A stretch of 64,000 bases of DNA, from assembly GCF_003987855.1 (NCBI RefSeq), contig NZ_RXIZ01000012.1:119693-183692 (forward strand). The letters are read 5' to 3'. This stretch comes from Hyphomicrobium sp. Lineage in GTDB: Bacteria > Pseudomonadota > Alphaproteobacteria > Rhizobiales > Hyphomicrobiaceae. The notes beneath the pieces are model-generated. The model worked only from the letters and a program-made list of their open reading frames with translations, was not told the DNA's origin and ran no database searches. Each line of letters opens with the position of its first letter. The stretch's first letter is position 1. Made by a program: the position numbers and the translations under genes. Positions 46,727 through 56,267 of this stretch are shown here, one piece after another.

Positions 46727-49192
46727 ATGACGATCCAACGCTTCGCCGCTCCGCTACCCATAGATGAGGTGCTCGACGACGTTCGCGCTGCGCTCCGCAC
46801 GAACGGGACAGCCGTACTCGTTGCGGCGCCTGGTGCGGGTAAGACGACGCGCGTACCTCTGGCACTGCTCGAAGAGCCGTGGCGCGGAAATCAAAAGATC
46901 ATCGTTCTTGAGCCTCGACGCCTTGCCGCTCGCGCCGCAGCCGAACGCATGGCGGCAACGCTCGGCAGTACCCTTGGCCGCGAAATTGGCCTGCGCGCGC
47001 GTCTTGCTTCGCAAACAGGCCCGGGTGTCGCCGTCGAAGTCGTAACGGAAGGCGTTTTCACGCGCATGATTCTCGATGATCCCGAATTGAAGGGGGTCGC
47101 GGCCATTCTATTCGATGAGTTCCATGAGCGCTCGCTGGATGCCGACTTGGGCCTCGCGTTCGCACTTGATTCCCGCGCAGGTCTTCGACCTGATCTGAAG
47201 ATCCTGGTGATGTCGGCTACGCTCAACGCGAGCGTCGTTTCGAAAATTCTCGGCGATGCTCCCGTAATCGAAAGCGAAGGGCGCACCTTTCCGATCGAAA
47301 CGCGATATGTTGGCCGCACCGGTCGCTTAGACGACGACATGACAACCGCAATTCGGCGCGCGGTCGCAAATGACACGGGATCAATCCTCGCGTTCCTGCC
47401 GGGGCAGGGTGAAATCGCGCGCGTTGCTGATCGCATTGCCGAGCTTTCGTTGCCCGCGAATGTTGAGGTCGTTCCGCTCTTTGGCGGACTAGACGCAGCT
47501 GCTCAGGATCGCGCGATTTCGCCGGCCGCCAATGGTAGACGCAAAATCGTGCTCGCGACATCAATCGCGGAAACGTCGATTACCATTGAAGGTGTGCGCG
47601 TTGTGATCGACAGCGGCGTCGCTCGCGTGCCGCGCTTCGAACCTGACATCGGCATCACGCGGCTTGAAACCGTGCGCGTATCCAAAGCGTCGGCTGACCA
47701 ACGTCGTGGTCGCGCGGGACGAACGGAGCCGGGCGTCTGCTACCGACTTTGGGACGAACCGGAGACCCAGGGCTTGTTGCCTTTCGTGGAGCCCGAGATC
47801 CGCTCCGCCGATCTATCGGGCCTGCTTTTGGACTGCGCGGATTGGGGAACACATGATCCGCGGTCGCTTTCCTGGCTCGATCCCCCCGCCGATGGCGCAC
47901 TGGCGGCCGCCCGAACCGAACTCGAGACGATCGGTGCCTTGAGCACCCAGGGCCGGCTCACCGATGAGGGCCGGCGAATACGCTCGCTTCCTCTCCCGCC
48001 GCGCTTGGCGCGGATGGTTTGGAAGGCCGGTGACTATGGGCGTGCGCCGTTGGCCGCTGAGATCGCCGCGATCTTGGTAGAAAGAGGTCTTGGCGGAAAC
48101 GACGTCGATCTGTCCGTTCGTCTCGAGAATTTTCGTCGTGACCGATCACGGCGCTCCGATGGAATGCGCGCGCTCGCACGGCAATGGGCGCGAGCTGTAG
48201 AGAATAAGAACGGACAAGCACGCGATGTGTCGGCGTCCGAACTTCTCGCCCTCGCCTACCCAGACCGCATCGCAAAGAACCGAGGAAAGCGGGGAAGCTT
48301 TCTTCTTGTAAGCGGCCGCGCCGGTCAGATGGACGACACTCAGCATCTCGCCTCGGCGCCGTATATCGTTGCGGCCGAGCTGCAAGGGCGGGCCGCCTCA
48401 ACGCGCATTCTCCTCGCGGCCGCTATCGATGAAAGTGAAATTGAATTGATCTCGTCCGGCCGCATTGAGACGCGGGACGAAATCGTGTTCGACAAAGACG
48501 CGCGCGCATTAAGAGCACGTCGCGTACGCAGTCTCGGCGCGATAATCATGAAGTCCGAAGCCCGACAATTGACCAGCAGTGAAGATGCTGCCGATATTTT
48601 GGCGGAAGGCATCGCGAGCCTCGGAGTAGCTTCGCTGCCTTGGTCGAAAGCGCAACAGCAGCTCCGGAATCGAGTAGCTTTCCTCCGCCGAGGCGACAAA
48701 GCATGGCCAGATCTTTCCGACCAAGCTCTTGAGGCTTCGATCACGCAATGGCTCTCACCATTTCTTGTCGGAAAAACGCGCGCAGCCGACGTCGATGTGG
48801 AACTGCTCGAACACGCTCTTGCTGCAATTCTCCCAAGGCAATTGCGTCTTCGGCTCGATGAAGAAGCTCCAACGCACTTTACAGCTCCGACCGGCAATCA
48901 CCATGCGCTAGATTACGAAGCCGAAGATGCTCCGGCTCTGCATATACGCGTCCAAGAGCTATTTGGACTGAAGGATCACCCGACCATTGCAAGAGGCCGT
49001 TTGCCTCTGACGCTGCATCTTCTCTCTCCTGCTCAGCGTCCTATTCAGATCACTCGTGATCTACCGGGCTTTTGGGATGGATCGTGGCGCGAGGTGAGGG
49101 CTGATATGCGCGGGCAGTATCCCAAGCACCCTTGGCCCGACGATCCCGCGGCTGCGTCGCCGACCACACGCGCCAAACCGCGCAAAGCGTGA
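46727..49192 (+). CDS. hrpB: ATP-dependent helicase HrpB
   Basis: 821-residue DEAH-box helicase of the HrpB type. Walker A AAPGAGKTTRVPLALL lies near residue 37, the box FDEFHERSLDADL (DEFH variant) near 130, SAT (VMSATLN), the QRRGRAGRTEPGVCYRLW motif near 325, and the C-terminal HrpB domain ending in GSWREVRADMRGQYPKHPWP. Length and end are typical. Role in RNA metabolism is inferred from family membership; mutants in other bacteria show modest phenotypes. It starts 48 bp after rpe. Confidence 0.93.
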   Translation: MTIQRFAAPLPIDEVLDDVRAALRTNGTAVLVAAPGAGKTTRVPLALLEEPWRGNQKIIVLEPRRLAARAAAERMAATLGSTLGREIGLRARLASQTGPGVAVEVVTEGVFTRMILDDPELKGVAAILFDEFHERSLDADLGLAFALDSRAGLRPDLKILVMSATLNASVVSKILGDAPVIESEGRTFPIETRYVGRTGRLDDDMTTAIRRAVANDTGSILAFLPGQGEIARVADRIAELSLPANVEVVPLFGGLDAAAQDRAISPAANGRRKIVLATSIAETSITIEGVRVVIDSGVARVPRFEPDIGITRLETVRVSKASADQRRGRAGRTEPGVCYRLWDEPETQGLLPFVEPEIRSADLSGLLLDCADWGTHDPRSLSWLDPPADGALAAARTELETIGALSTQGRLTDEGRRIRSLPLPPRLARMVWKAGDYGRAPLAAEIAAILVERGLGGNDVDLSVRLENFRRDRSRRSDGMRALARQWARAVENKNGQARDVSASELLALAYPDRIAKNRGKRGSFLLVSGRAGQMDDTQHLASAPYIVAAELQGRAASTRILLAAAIDESEIELISSGRIETRDEIVFDKDARALRARRVRSLGAIIMKSEARQLTSSEDAADILAEGIASLGVASLPWSKAQQQLRNRVAFLRRGDKAWPDLSDQALEASITQWLSPFLVGKTRAADVDVELLEHALAAILPRQLRLRLDEEAPTHFTAPTGNHHALDYEAEDAPALHIRVQELFGLKDHPTIARGRLPLTLHLLSPAQRPIQITRDLPGFWDGSWREVRADMRGQYPKHPWPDDPAAASPTTRAKPRKA

Positions 49193-49429
49193 TCATTGTT
49201 TCTGCTTCACGCAGCGAAATATTGTCCGAGCGCCTCATTTACGGGCGGGATCGATGACAAGCCTTATCTCTTGTCTAAGTCCAACAGGTCTACGACCAAA
49301 GTCGTGTTTGTTGGCACATACCTTCGGGAGTTAAGTGCAATTTATGCGTACGTTTGCCGCACATAGTGGCTCTCGGGCGTGAACGTCAGGATCCGCTGAG
49401 CAGATCTTGGCGGCTTTCCGGAGGTTATA

Positions 49430-50101
49430 TTGTCTGTGCCAGCGCACATCTTGATCGTCGACGACCACCCACTCTTTGTTGAAGCACTTCAAAGGGCAAT
49501 TTCTACAGCATTTCCTGGCACTGTCGCTCACTCAGCGATATCGATCGAAGCCGCAAAGACTGAGCTCGGTAGCGGAACACCGTTCGATATCGTCCTGCTT
49601 GATCTTGCGCTCCCCGGTGTGCGCGGCTTTGATGGCCTGCTGGAATTGCGCACCCTGCATCCGCGCATGCCGATCGTTGTGGTTTCGGCATTGGAAGATC
49701 CACGCATCGTCCAGGATGTGATGCGTTATGGAGCCGCCGGATTTATATCGAAGTCAGCGGATCGCACCGAGATTGCGGAAGCGATCAAGGACGTACTGGA
49801 AGGATCTCTGACGCTTCCAAAGGGCTATCAGCCTCCTGAAGTTCAGACCTCGGAAACGCGCAGCGATCTAGCGCGACGTTTGAGGACACTGACGCCGAAG
49901 CAACTCAGCGTCTTGAGAATGTTGCGCCAGGGCTTATTGAACAAGCAAATCGCCCACGAACTGCAGATCGAAGAGACAACCGTAAAGGCACATGTGTCGG
50001 AGATTCTTCGTAAACTGAATGTCTCTTCGCGTACACAAGCCGTCATCGAAGCGCAAAAGCTGGACTTCAGCATTATCCTCGGTGAGGCGAACGGCAGCTG
50101 A
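49430..50101 (+). CDS. LuxR-family response regulator
   Basis: 223-residue regulator with a complete receiver: DDHPLF acidic pair, phosphoacceptor Asp in LLDLALPG, Ser in VVSALED and Lys in ISKSAD. The LuxR helix-turn-helix at about 152-212 reads LTPKQLSVLRMLRQGLLNKQIAHELQIEETTVKAHVSEILRKL. The TTG start at 49430 is 5 bases from CGGAGG; GTG 49436 is an alternative. It is convergent with the hybrid kinase gene, 8 bp apart, and is a likely phosphotransfer partner. Confidence 0.9.
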   Translation: MSVPAHILIVDDHPLFVEALQRAISTAFPGTVAHSAISIEAAKTELGSGTPFDIVLLDLALPGVRGFDGLLELRTLHPRMPIVVVSALEDPRIVQDVMRYGAAGFISKSADRTEIAEAIKDVLEGSLTLPKGYQPPEVQTSETRSDLARRLRTLTPKQLSVLRMLRQGLLNKQIAHELQIEETTVKAHVSEILRKLNVSSRTQAVIEAQKLDFSIILGEANGS

Positions 50102-50109
50102 CGCTCGCC

Positions 50110-51477
50110 TTAACCGATGAGATGCTTCATCAGCGCGCGCAACTCGCCGGGGCGGACCGGTTTCAAGAGCAGCTCGCAGTTGAGCTTTTGTGCCGCTTCC
50201 GCTGCGGACTCGGTCTGATCCGCAGTGATCAAGACTGCAGGGATATCGGCCGTCAGTCGGCTTCGAACGCGCTGAACCACGTCGAAACCAAAAACGCCGT
50301 CGTCCAAGTGGTGATCGGCAAGAATGATCGCGGGTCGAAATGTAGGATCGGCAAGGATATCGTCGACATCCTCAAGATCACGCGCTGGTCGAACATCGAC
50401 GCCCCACCGCAGCAGAAGTGTCTGCATGGCGCCGAGGACGGTCAGGTCATCATCGACGATGATCGCCTGCTTGGCTCCGAAGAAGCTCGTGACATCGTTG
50501 GTGCTGTTCCGGCGAACTTTCGCAGTCTCGGGTGCTGACGTGGACGGCGCCAGTACGGAAAATCGCGACCCATGTCCCTCGATTGACCGCAGCACCAGTT
50601 GATGCCCGAGCGCGTCCACCATGCGCCGCACGATCGCTAGGCCCAGTCCGAACCCGGCGGCCCCGGCGCGCTCCGATGCCGTTCCGCGCTGAAACTCCTC
50701 GAAGATGTGATGTTGCTCCTGGAGCGGGATGCCGGGACCCGTATCCCAAACCTCGATCACAACTTCGCTGCCACGCGCCCGCGCAGCCAGCAGCACGCCT
50801 CCACTGTCCGTGTAGTGAGCAGCATTTGCCAGCAGGTTCTGCAGAATACGGCGCAACATCAGCGGGTCGGAACTGACGGCAAGCTCGGTCGGCCGCCAGC
50901 GAAACCGAAGACCCTTCCTTCTCGTCACCGGCTCTAGACTGTTGGCAAGCTGCTCGAAGATGGCCCCGAGCGATACATGCTGAACGTTCGGCACGAACAC
51001 GCCGGCTTCGAGTTTGGAGATGTCGAGAATGCTCGTGAGCAGTTCTTCGATGCTGACGAGAGCGGTTGAAATGTTCTGCGCGAGCTTCTTCTGGTCAGCA
51101 TCGCTCTGCGCTTCCGTGAGTTCAGAGAGCGTGAGTCGCGCAGCATGCAACGGCTGCAATAGATCGTGGCCGACAGAAGTGAAGAAGCGGGTTTTGAAGA
51201 CGTTTGCGCGCTCAGCCTCATCACGTGCTTCACTCAGTTCGAGGTTCGTCTGAGCGAGCTTTGTCAGCGCGAAATTTAGCTCTTCCGTCCGTCGTCGAAT
51301 TTGCGCTTCTTGATTGATTGCCGTTTGGAACAAAGAGAATGACGTAGCCTGTTGATCCATGGAACGTTCAACACGCCTCATGAGCGCCGCGTTGATCTTT
51401 CTCAGCTTATCGACGACCCGCCGTAGATCGGTTTGTCGTGACAGCGGATAATCCGACAGGTCGTCTTCATCATTCAT
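50110..51477 (-). CDS. Hybrid sensor histidine kinase, NahK/ErcS'-like
   Basis: 455-residue cytoplasmic hybrid kinase with no membrane helix. An N-terminal coiled coil (RKINAALMRRVERSMDQQ near 26-45) precedes the H-box SVGHDLLQPLHAARL (His104), an ATPase domain with LQNLLANAAHYT, DTGPGIP and FGLGLAIV, and a C-terminal receiver with phosphoacceptor Asp388 in ADHHLDDG and Lys439. The arrangement fits the NahK/ErcS' kinases of Pseudomonas that pair with NosP. It begins 4 bp inside the FIST gene (ATGA overlap), so translation is coupled. Confidence 0.88.
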   Translation of the reverse strand: MNDEDDLSDYPLSRQTDLRRVVDKLRKINAALMRRVERSMDQQATSFSLFQTAINQEAQIRRRTEELNFALTKLAQTNLELSEARDEAERANVFKTRFFTSVGHDLLQPLHAARLTLSELTEAQSDADQKKLAQNISTALVSIEELLTSILDISKLEAGVFVPNVQHVSLGAIFEQLANSLEPVTRRKGLRFRWRPTELAVSSDPLMLRRILQNLLANAAHYTDSGGVLLAARARGSEVVIEVWDTGPGIPLQEQHHIFEEFQRGTASERAGAAGFGLGLAIVRRMVDALGHQLVLRSIEGHGSRFSVLAPSTSAPETAKVRRNSTNDVTSFFGAKQAIIVDDDLTVLGAMQTLLLRWGVDVRPARDLEDVDDILADPTFRPAIILADHHLDDGVFGFDVVQRVRSRLTADIPAVLITADQTESAAEAAQKLNCELLLKPVRPGELRALMKHLIG

Positions 51478-52646
51478 GGCGGCGAAGTCTTGGCAGGTGG
51501 CTTTGAGAACGCAATGCCCGTTAGTGTTTGATTGAGATGCATGGCGTTGAACTGCTCTCCGTAAGTGTGAAAGCCGGCGAGCCCATAGCGCTCATAGATT
51601 TCTTCGACTTTATGGCGAAGCTGCCCGGTTTCGGCATCGAGGCGCCTGAGAATACAATCGAAACCGAGCACGAAGTCGATGCCACCGAGATCGGCATCAA
51701 TTTGCTTCAACGTTTCCAACGTCGACTGCACCATATCACGCGGCCGGCCGACCGTGAAAACCAGACCTTCGTCGATGGCACAAAAGAACGACAGGCTGCC
51801 GTCTGGGTTCATGTTCCGGATCGCCCGACCGTAGTATTCCCCGCCGACCTTCACGACGAGGGGATAGGCAGCAAAACTCATCGGCCCGAGGTCTTCGACG
51901 GGAACGCCGATAGTGGAAGCGTATTCGCTTGCTGCCGGTTCGGCATTGAGGTCGTAGACGATGCGGTTCTCGTTATCGGCGGCCGTCACAACGAGCTTGA
52001 TGGGTGTCGGCTCGAAATTCTGCGTCTTGAAAACGCGGAACGGCGTCGCCGTCTCGATGACGAAAAGGATGGCTCCGCCGCGAATGAGCTCGCCGCGATG
52101 AATAAGCGCTGTTTTATGGAACGCCAGTCCATCTCCGGCGGATCCGCCGAGAAGCTCCATGTCATCGAGCGACCAATGCAGCGCCGCGGTCAACGGCTCC
52201 TCTCGGTCGGAAAGTCCGTCGACGAGCACGAGCGCGAAAATGTTCTCCTTTGCCGCTCGCGAAACGCCGGTGATCATCTGCACTCTCAACCGGCGGGCGA
52301 TTTCAGAGGCGCGCTCTACGCCACCTTTGGCGATGTCCGGGATGACTTCGCTCATGACGCGAAAGCCGATCTCAGGAAATGCGATGAGCACAATGCCGTC
52401 CTGCGTCATGCCGAGAGGCCCGACCTCGCCAGCAGTGCTGCAGCCCGAAAAGGTGACGTCGGGAAAATTTTCTTTGAGGGCCGCGATCAGAGCGTTTGGC
52501 TCATGCCGTGTCGAAAAGAAAACAAGGATATGTTGAAATACACCATCCGCGAGTTCCGCTCGTGCAGCGCAGATTGCGTCCTCAGTAGAAAGTGTACTCG
52601 CTACCACGCGAATGCCGCAGGCGGCACGAGTGGATTTCGTTGGCAT
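51474..52646 (-). CDS. FIST-domain sensory protein, NosP-like
   Basis: 390-residue FIST protein: FIST N domain at about 30-220 (FFSTRHEPNALIAALKE, FSGCSTAGEVGP) and FIST C domain at about 225-370 (AAYPLVVKVGGEYYGRAI, CAIDEGLVFTVGRP). Some FIST proteins (NosP) bind heme and nitric oxide and inhibit a hybrid kinase encoded next to them. The overlapping NahK-like gene supports that model, but the heme ligand is not identified here, so NO sensing is inference. It ends in the ATGA overlap with the kinase gene. Confidence 0.82.
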   Translation of the reverse strand: MPTKSTRAACGIRVVASTLSTEDAICAARAELADGVFQHILVFFSTRHEPNALIAALKENFPDVTFSGCSTAGEVGPLGMTQDGIVLIAFPEIGFRVMSEVIPDIAKGGVERASEIARRLRVQMITGVSRAAKENIFALVLVDGLSDREEPLTAALHWSLDDMELLGGSAGDGLAFHKTALIHRGELIRGGAILFVIETATPFRVFKTQNFEPTPIKLVVTAADNENRIVYDLNAEPAASEYASTIGVPVEDLGPMSFAAYPLVVKVGGEYYGRAIRNMNPDGSLSFFCAIDEGLVFTVGRPRDMVQSTLETLKQIDADLGGIDFVLGFDCILRRLDAETGQLRHKVEEIYERYGLAGFHTYGEQFNAMHLNQTLTGIAFSKPPAKTSPP

Positions 52647-52797
52647 GTAAACTCGGCTTTCTCGGTCGCTCAGCGACGCGAGCGGCTTAAATGATGACTA
52701 CCATGCCGAATTTGCCATACCGATGTCGGCCGGACAACGGCCGCATCTGTGCAATTCATAATGTGAACGCGTTTCAACATCTCAAATTTGTAACAAT

Positions 52798-52825
52798 AAA
52801 AAAGCCCCGGCCGACTGGCCGGGGC
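52798..52825 (-). terminator. Rho-independent terminator after gmaS
   Basis: Minus-strand hairpin: 9-bp arms GCCCCGGCC (52804-52812) and GGCCGGGGC (52817-52825), loop GACT, then six T residues on the minus strand (52798-52803). It closes the gmaS message. Confidence 0.9.
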
Positions 52826-52847
52826 AAGATTTGGAGGAGGCGAGGAA

Positions 52848-54155
52848 TTAGCAATCCAGCGTGTTGGCGCGTTCCCAATCCGTGAAGTGCGAGGCGTAGG
52901 AATTCCAGTTTTCAGTCTTGAGTTTGATGTATGCGGCGGAGAAGTCATTACCGAGCGCGGACTTGAGCTCCGTGTCCTTATCGAACGCGCGGATCGCGTC
53001 GAGCAGGTTCAGAGGCAGGCGCGGCGCGTCTTTGATGGTATGTCCAAGTTGATACATGTCGATGTCGAGACGCTTGCCAGGATCGGCGTTGGTGCGAATG
53101 CCGTCGAGTCCGGCGGCGATGATGACGGCCTGCAAGAGATATGGGTTGGCGGCACCGTCCGGAAGACGGAGCTCGAAACGGCCCTTGCCCGGAACGCGAA
53201 CCATGTGCGTGCGGTTGTTGCCCGTCCAAGTCACCGAGTTCGGCGACCACGTCGCGCCAGAAATCGTTCGCGGAGCATTGATGCGTTTATAGGAGTTGAC
53301 AGTCGGGTTGGTGATCGCTGCGAGCGCTTCGGCGTGCTTCATGATTCCGCCGAGGAAGTTGTAGCCCTGCTTCGAAAGGCCCATCTCCTCCGACGCATCA
53401 TAGAACATGTTGGTCTTGCCGTCTTTGTCCCAGACGGAGATGTGAGCGTGGCAGCCGTTGCCCGTCAGGCCGGCAAAGGGCTTCGGCATGAATGTCGCGC
53501 GCAGGCCGTGTTTCTCCGCAATCGAGCGGGCCATGAACTTGAAGAATGAATGGCGGTCGGCGGTGATCAGCGCGTCATCGAAGTTCCAGTTCATCTCGAA
53601 CTGGCCGTTGGCGTCCTCGTGATCGTTTTGGTAAGGCCCCCACCCGAGTTCAAGCATCGCATCGCAGATCTCGGCGATCACATCGTAACGGCGCATGAGC
53701 GCCTGTTGATCGTAGCAAGGCTTCGACGCGTTATCCTTGTCGTCGGAGATTTCCGTTCCCTCGGGCGAGATCAGGAAGAACTCGCACTCGACGCCCGTCT
53801 TGATGTAAAGGCCAAGCTCTGCGGCTTCCGCCATCAGCTTCTTGAGAACCACGCGCGGGGCTTGACCAACGTGCTTTTCTTCCATCACGCAGTCTGCAGC
53901 GACCCAGGCAACATCCTTCTTCCAGGGGAGCTGGATGACGGCTGCAGGATCCGGCATCGCGAAGAGATCGGGATGGGCTGGCGTCATATCCAGCCAAGTC
54001 GCAAATCCGGCAAAGCCCGCGCCGTCTTTTTGCATGTCGGCGATCGCTGATGCCGGCACAAGCTTGGCACGCTGAGACCCGAAGAGGTCGGTGTAAGAAA
54101 TCATGAAGTAGCGAATGCCGCGCTCTTTAGCGAGCTGAGCGAGATCCTGGGCCAT
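52848..54155 (-). CDS. gmaS: Gamma-glutamylmethylamide synthetase (glutamine synthetase type III family)
   Basis: Ligates methylamine to glutamate with ATP, giving gamma-glutamylmethylamide, the first NMG pathway step. From ATG 54155 it is 435 residues, normal for GmaS. It is a glutamine synthetase-like enzyme: KTGVECEFFL, NDHEDANGQFEMNW, GNGCHAHISV, SYKRINAPRTISGATWSPN and ELRLPDGAANPYL metal- and ATP-binding segments. The first ATG with a ribosome site (GAGGA) is chosen; the longer frame to 54314 has an unrelated leader. It follows mgsC after a terminator-like hairpin. Confidence 0.92.
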   Translation of the reverse strand: MAQDLAQLAKERGIRYFMISYTDLFGSQRAKLVPASAIADMQKDGAGFAGFATWLDMTPAHPDLFAMPDPAAVIQLPWKKDVAWVAADCVMEEKHVGQAPRVVLKKLMAEAAELGLYIKTGVECEFFLISPEGTEISDDKDNASKPCYDQQALMRRYDVIAEICDAMLELGWGPYQNDHEDANGQFEMNWNFDDALITADRHSFFKFMARSIAEKHGLRATFMPKPFAGLTGNGCHAHISVWDKDGKTNMFYDASEEMGLSKQGYNFLGGIMKHAEALAAITNPTVNSYKRINAPRTISGATWSPNSVTWTGNNRTHMVRVPGKGRFELRLPDGAANPYLLQAVIIAAGLDGIRTNADPGKRLDIDMYQLGHTIKDAPRLPLNLLDAIRAFDKDTELKSALGNDFSAAYIKLKTENWNSYASHFTDWERANTLDC

Positions 54156-54205
54156 GCTGTCGTTCCTCAACACTTCTGTTTCATTCTGTATTGGTGCGGT
54201 TGTGC

Positions 54206-54233
54206 AAAAAAAGGGGCGGCTTAAAAGCCGCCC
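54206..54233 (-). terminator. Terminator between mgsC and gmaS
   Basis: Minus-strand hairpin: GGGCGGCTT (54214-54222) and AAGCCGCCC (54225-54233) around a 2-base loop, followed on the minus strand by C and seven T residues. It overlaps the mgsC stop (54221-54223), so most mgs transcripts should end before gmaS or attenuate. Confidence 0.85.
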
Positions 54234-55558
54234 GATCCATTGACTCCCGGGATCCATGACGTTCCGGCGAGCGGAACGCGGGCCATTGCGGCTGCTTCGA
54301 TCGTCAGCGCGCAAAGATCTTCAGGTTCAAGGTTATGAATATTGTTGTGTCCCGCCGCCCGCGCGATCGTCTGCACTTCAAGCGTCATGACCTTGAGATA
54401 GTTTGCGAGGCGGCGCCCTGCGCGCACCGGATCGAGCCGCTTCGACAGCTCCGGGTCCTGCGTCGTGATGCCGGCAGGATCGCGACCTTCATGCCAGTCA
54501 TCGTAGCAGCCGGCGCGCGTGCCAAGCTTCGCATATTCCGCATCGAGTGCCGGATCGTTGTCGCCGAGGGCTGCCAAGGCGGCGATGCCGATGGAAACAG
54601 CGTCCGCGCCGAGAGCCAGCGCCTTGGCGACGTCTGCGCCGTTGCGAATGCCACCCGAAACGATGAGCTGCACTTTACGGTGCATTCCGAGATCTTGAAG
54701 CGACTGCACAGCCGGACGAATGCAGGCTAGCGTCGGCAAGCCCACGTGCTCGATGAAGACCTCCTGCGTGGCGGCGGTGCCGCCCTGCATGCCGTCGAGC
54801 ACGATGACATCGGCGCCTGCTTTGACCGCCAGCGCGATATCGTAATAAGGCCGCGTCCCGCCAACCTTCACATAGATCGGCTTCTCCCAATTCGTGATCT
54901 CGCGCAGTTCCAAAATCTTGATTTCGAGATCATCAGGGCCCGTCCAATCGGGATGACGGCAAGCGGAGCGCTGGTCGATGCCTTTCGGCAGGTTACGCAT
55001 CTCGGCGACACGATCGGAAATCTTTTGGCCGAGCAGCATGCCGCCGCCGCCGGGTTTCGCACCCTGGCCGACCACGATTTCGATAGCGTCTGCTTTGCGC
55101 AGGTCGTCCGGATTCATGCCGTATCGCGACGGCAGATATTGATAGACGAGCGTCTTGGACTGTCCGCGCTCCTCAGGCGTCATGCCGCCGTCGCCGGTGG
55201 TCGTTGACGTGCCGGCGATCGATGCGCCGCGGCCAAGCGCTTCCTTAGCGTTCGCAGATAGAGCGCCGAAGCTCATGCCTGCGATCGTGATCGGGATTTT
55301 GAGCTCGATTGGCTTCTTGGCGAAGCGCGTGCCGAGCGTGACGGTCGTGCTGCACTTCTCGCGGTATCCCTCGAGAGGATAGCGTGAGACAGATGCACCA
55401 AGAAACAGCAGGTCATCGAAATGCGGGACGCGCCGTTTCGCGCCGCCGCCGCGGATGTCGTAGATGCCGGTCGCGGAAGCGCGCCGGATTTCCGATAGCG
55501 TGTAATCGTCGAACGTCGCCGACGGGCGCGGCGTTGTAAGAGGGATTTTTGGCGACAT
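54221..55558 (-). CDS. mgsC: N-methylglutamate synthase subunit C (glutamate synthase FMN/Fe-S domain)
   Basis: 445-residue FMN-binding part of N-methylglutamate synthase, homologous to the central glutamate synthase domain (GltB2). It contains IPITIAGMSFGALSANAKEALGRGAS, TTTGDGGMTPEERGQSKTLVYQY, VGQGAKPGGGGML and LDGMQGGTAATQEVFIEHVGLPTL. It starts in a TGATG overlap with mgsB (55556-55560). Together with MgsA and MgsB it converts gamma-glutamylmethylamide or methylamine plus glutamate into N-methylglutamate. Confidence 0.92.
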   Translation of the reverse strand: MSPKIPLTTPRPSATFDDYTLSEIRRASATGIYDIRGGGAKRRVPHFDDLLFLGASVSRYPLEGYREKCSTTVTLGTRFAKKPIELKIPITIAGMSFGALSANAKEALGRGASIAGTSTTTGDGGMTPEERGQSKTLVYQYLPSRYGMNPDDLRKADAIEIVVGQGAKPGGGGMLLGQKISDRVAEMRNLPKGIDQRSACRHPDWTGPDDLEIKILELREITNWEKPIYVKVGGTRPYYDIALAVKAGADVIVLDGMQGGTAATQEVFIEHVGLPTLACIRPAVQSLQDLGMHRKVQLIVSGGIRNGADVAKALALGADAVSIGIAALAALGDNDPALDAEYAKLGTRAGCYDDWHEGRDPAGITTQDPELSKRLDPVRAGRRLANYLKVMTLEVQTIARAAGHNNIHNLEPEDLCALTIEAAAMARVPLAGTSWIPGVNGSGGF

Positions 55559-56244
55559 CAGTATGCGTCCGCGTTGTCGATGTTGAAATTATAGAGCTTG
55601 CGGGCGGAGCCATACCGCCGGAATTCACTCGGCTTGGCATCTGTGATGCCAGCGCCTTCGAGAAGCTTTGACAAGGCTTCGTGATGTTCGGGCCGCATCT
55701 CTTTCTCGATGCAGTCGGCGCCGAGGCTCTTCACTTTGCCACGTACAAAAAGCTGCGCTTCATAGATGGAATCGCCAAGCGCATCTCCCGCGTCGCCGAG
55801 CACGACCAGGTGGCCGGACTGAGCCATGAAAGCCGACATATGGCCGATATTGCCTTTGACGACGATATCGATGCCCTTCATCGAGATGCCGCATCTTGAC
55901 GATGCGTTGCCCTCGATGACGAGAAGTCCGCCCCGTCCGGTAGCGCCCGCGTACTGGCTGGCATCGCCCTTGATGACGACCTTTCCGGACATCATGTTTT
56001 CAGCAACGCCAGGCCCGGCCGAGCCGTGTACAGTGACCGACGCCTTCTTGTTCATGCCGGCGCAGTAGTAACCGACGCTGCCGCGAACATCGACTTCGAT
56101 CGGTGCATCGATGCCGACGGCGATGGCGTGACCGCCGCGCGGATTGAGCACTTCCCAATGAGCTTCATTGGCACCGTCCTTCTGACGGTGCAGTGCTTCG
56201 TTAAGTTCGCGCAACGGACTCTTAGCGAGATCGAACGTACGCAT
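55558..56244 (-). CDS. mgsB: N-methylglutamate synthase subunit B (GXGXG domain)
   Basis: 228 residues from ATG 56244, which has GGGGAA upstream; a start at 56268 in TGATG overlap with mgsA is also possible. The protein is the GltB3-type beta-helix domain, with repeated Gly motifs such as VEVDVRGSVGYYCAGMNKKASVTVHGSAGPGVAENMMSG split across short strands. It carries no catalytic residue but shapes the synthase complex. It lies between mgsA and mgsC in a tightly overlapping order. Confidence 0.9.
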   Translation of the reverse strand: MRTFDLAKSPLRELNEALHRQKDGANEAHWEVLNPRGGHAIAVGIDAPIEVDVRGSVGYYCAGMNKKASVTVHGSAGPGVAENMMSGKVVIKGDASQYAGATGRGGLLVIEGNASSRCGISMKGIDIVVKGNIGHMSAFMAQSGHLVVLGDAGDALGDSIYEAQLFVRGKVKSLGADCIEKEMRPEHHEALSKLLEGAGITDAKPSEFRRYGSARKLYNFNIDNADAY

Positions 56245-56267
56245 GAGTTCCCCAATTAGCTGCTGCA

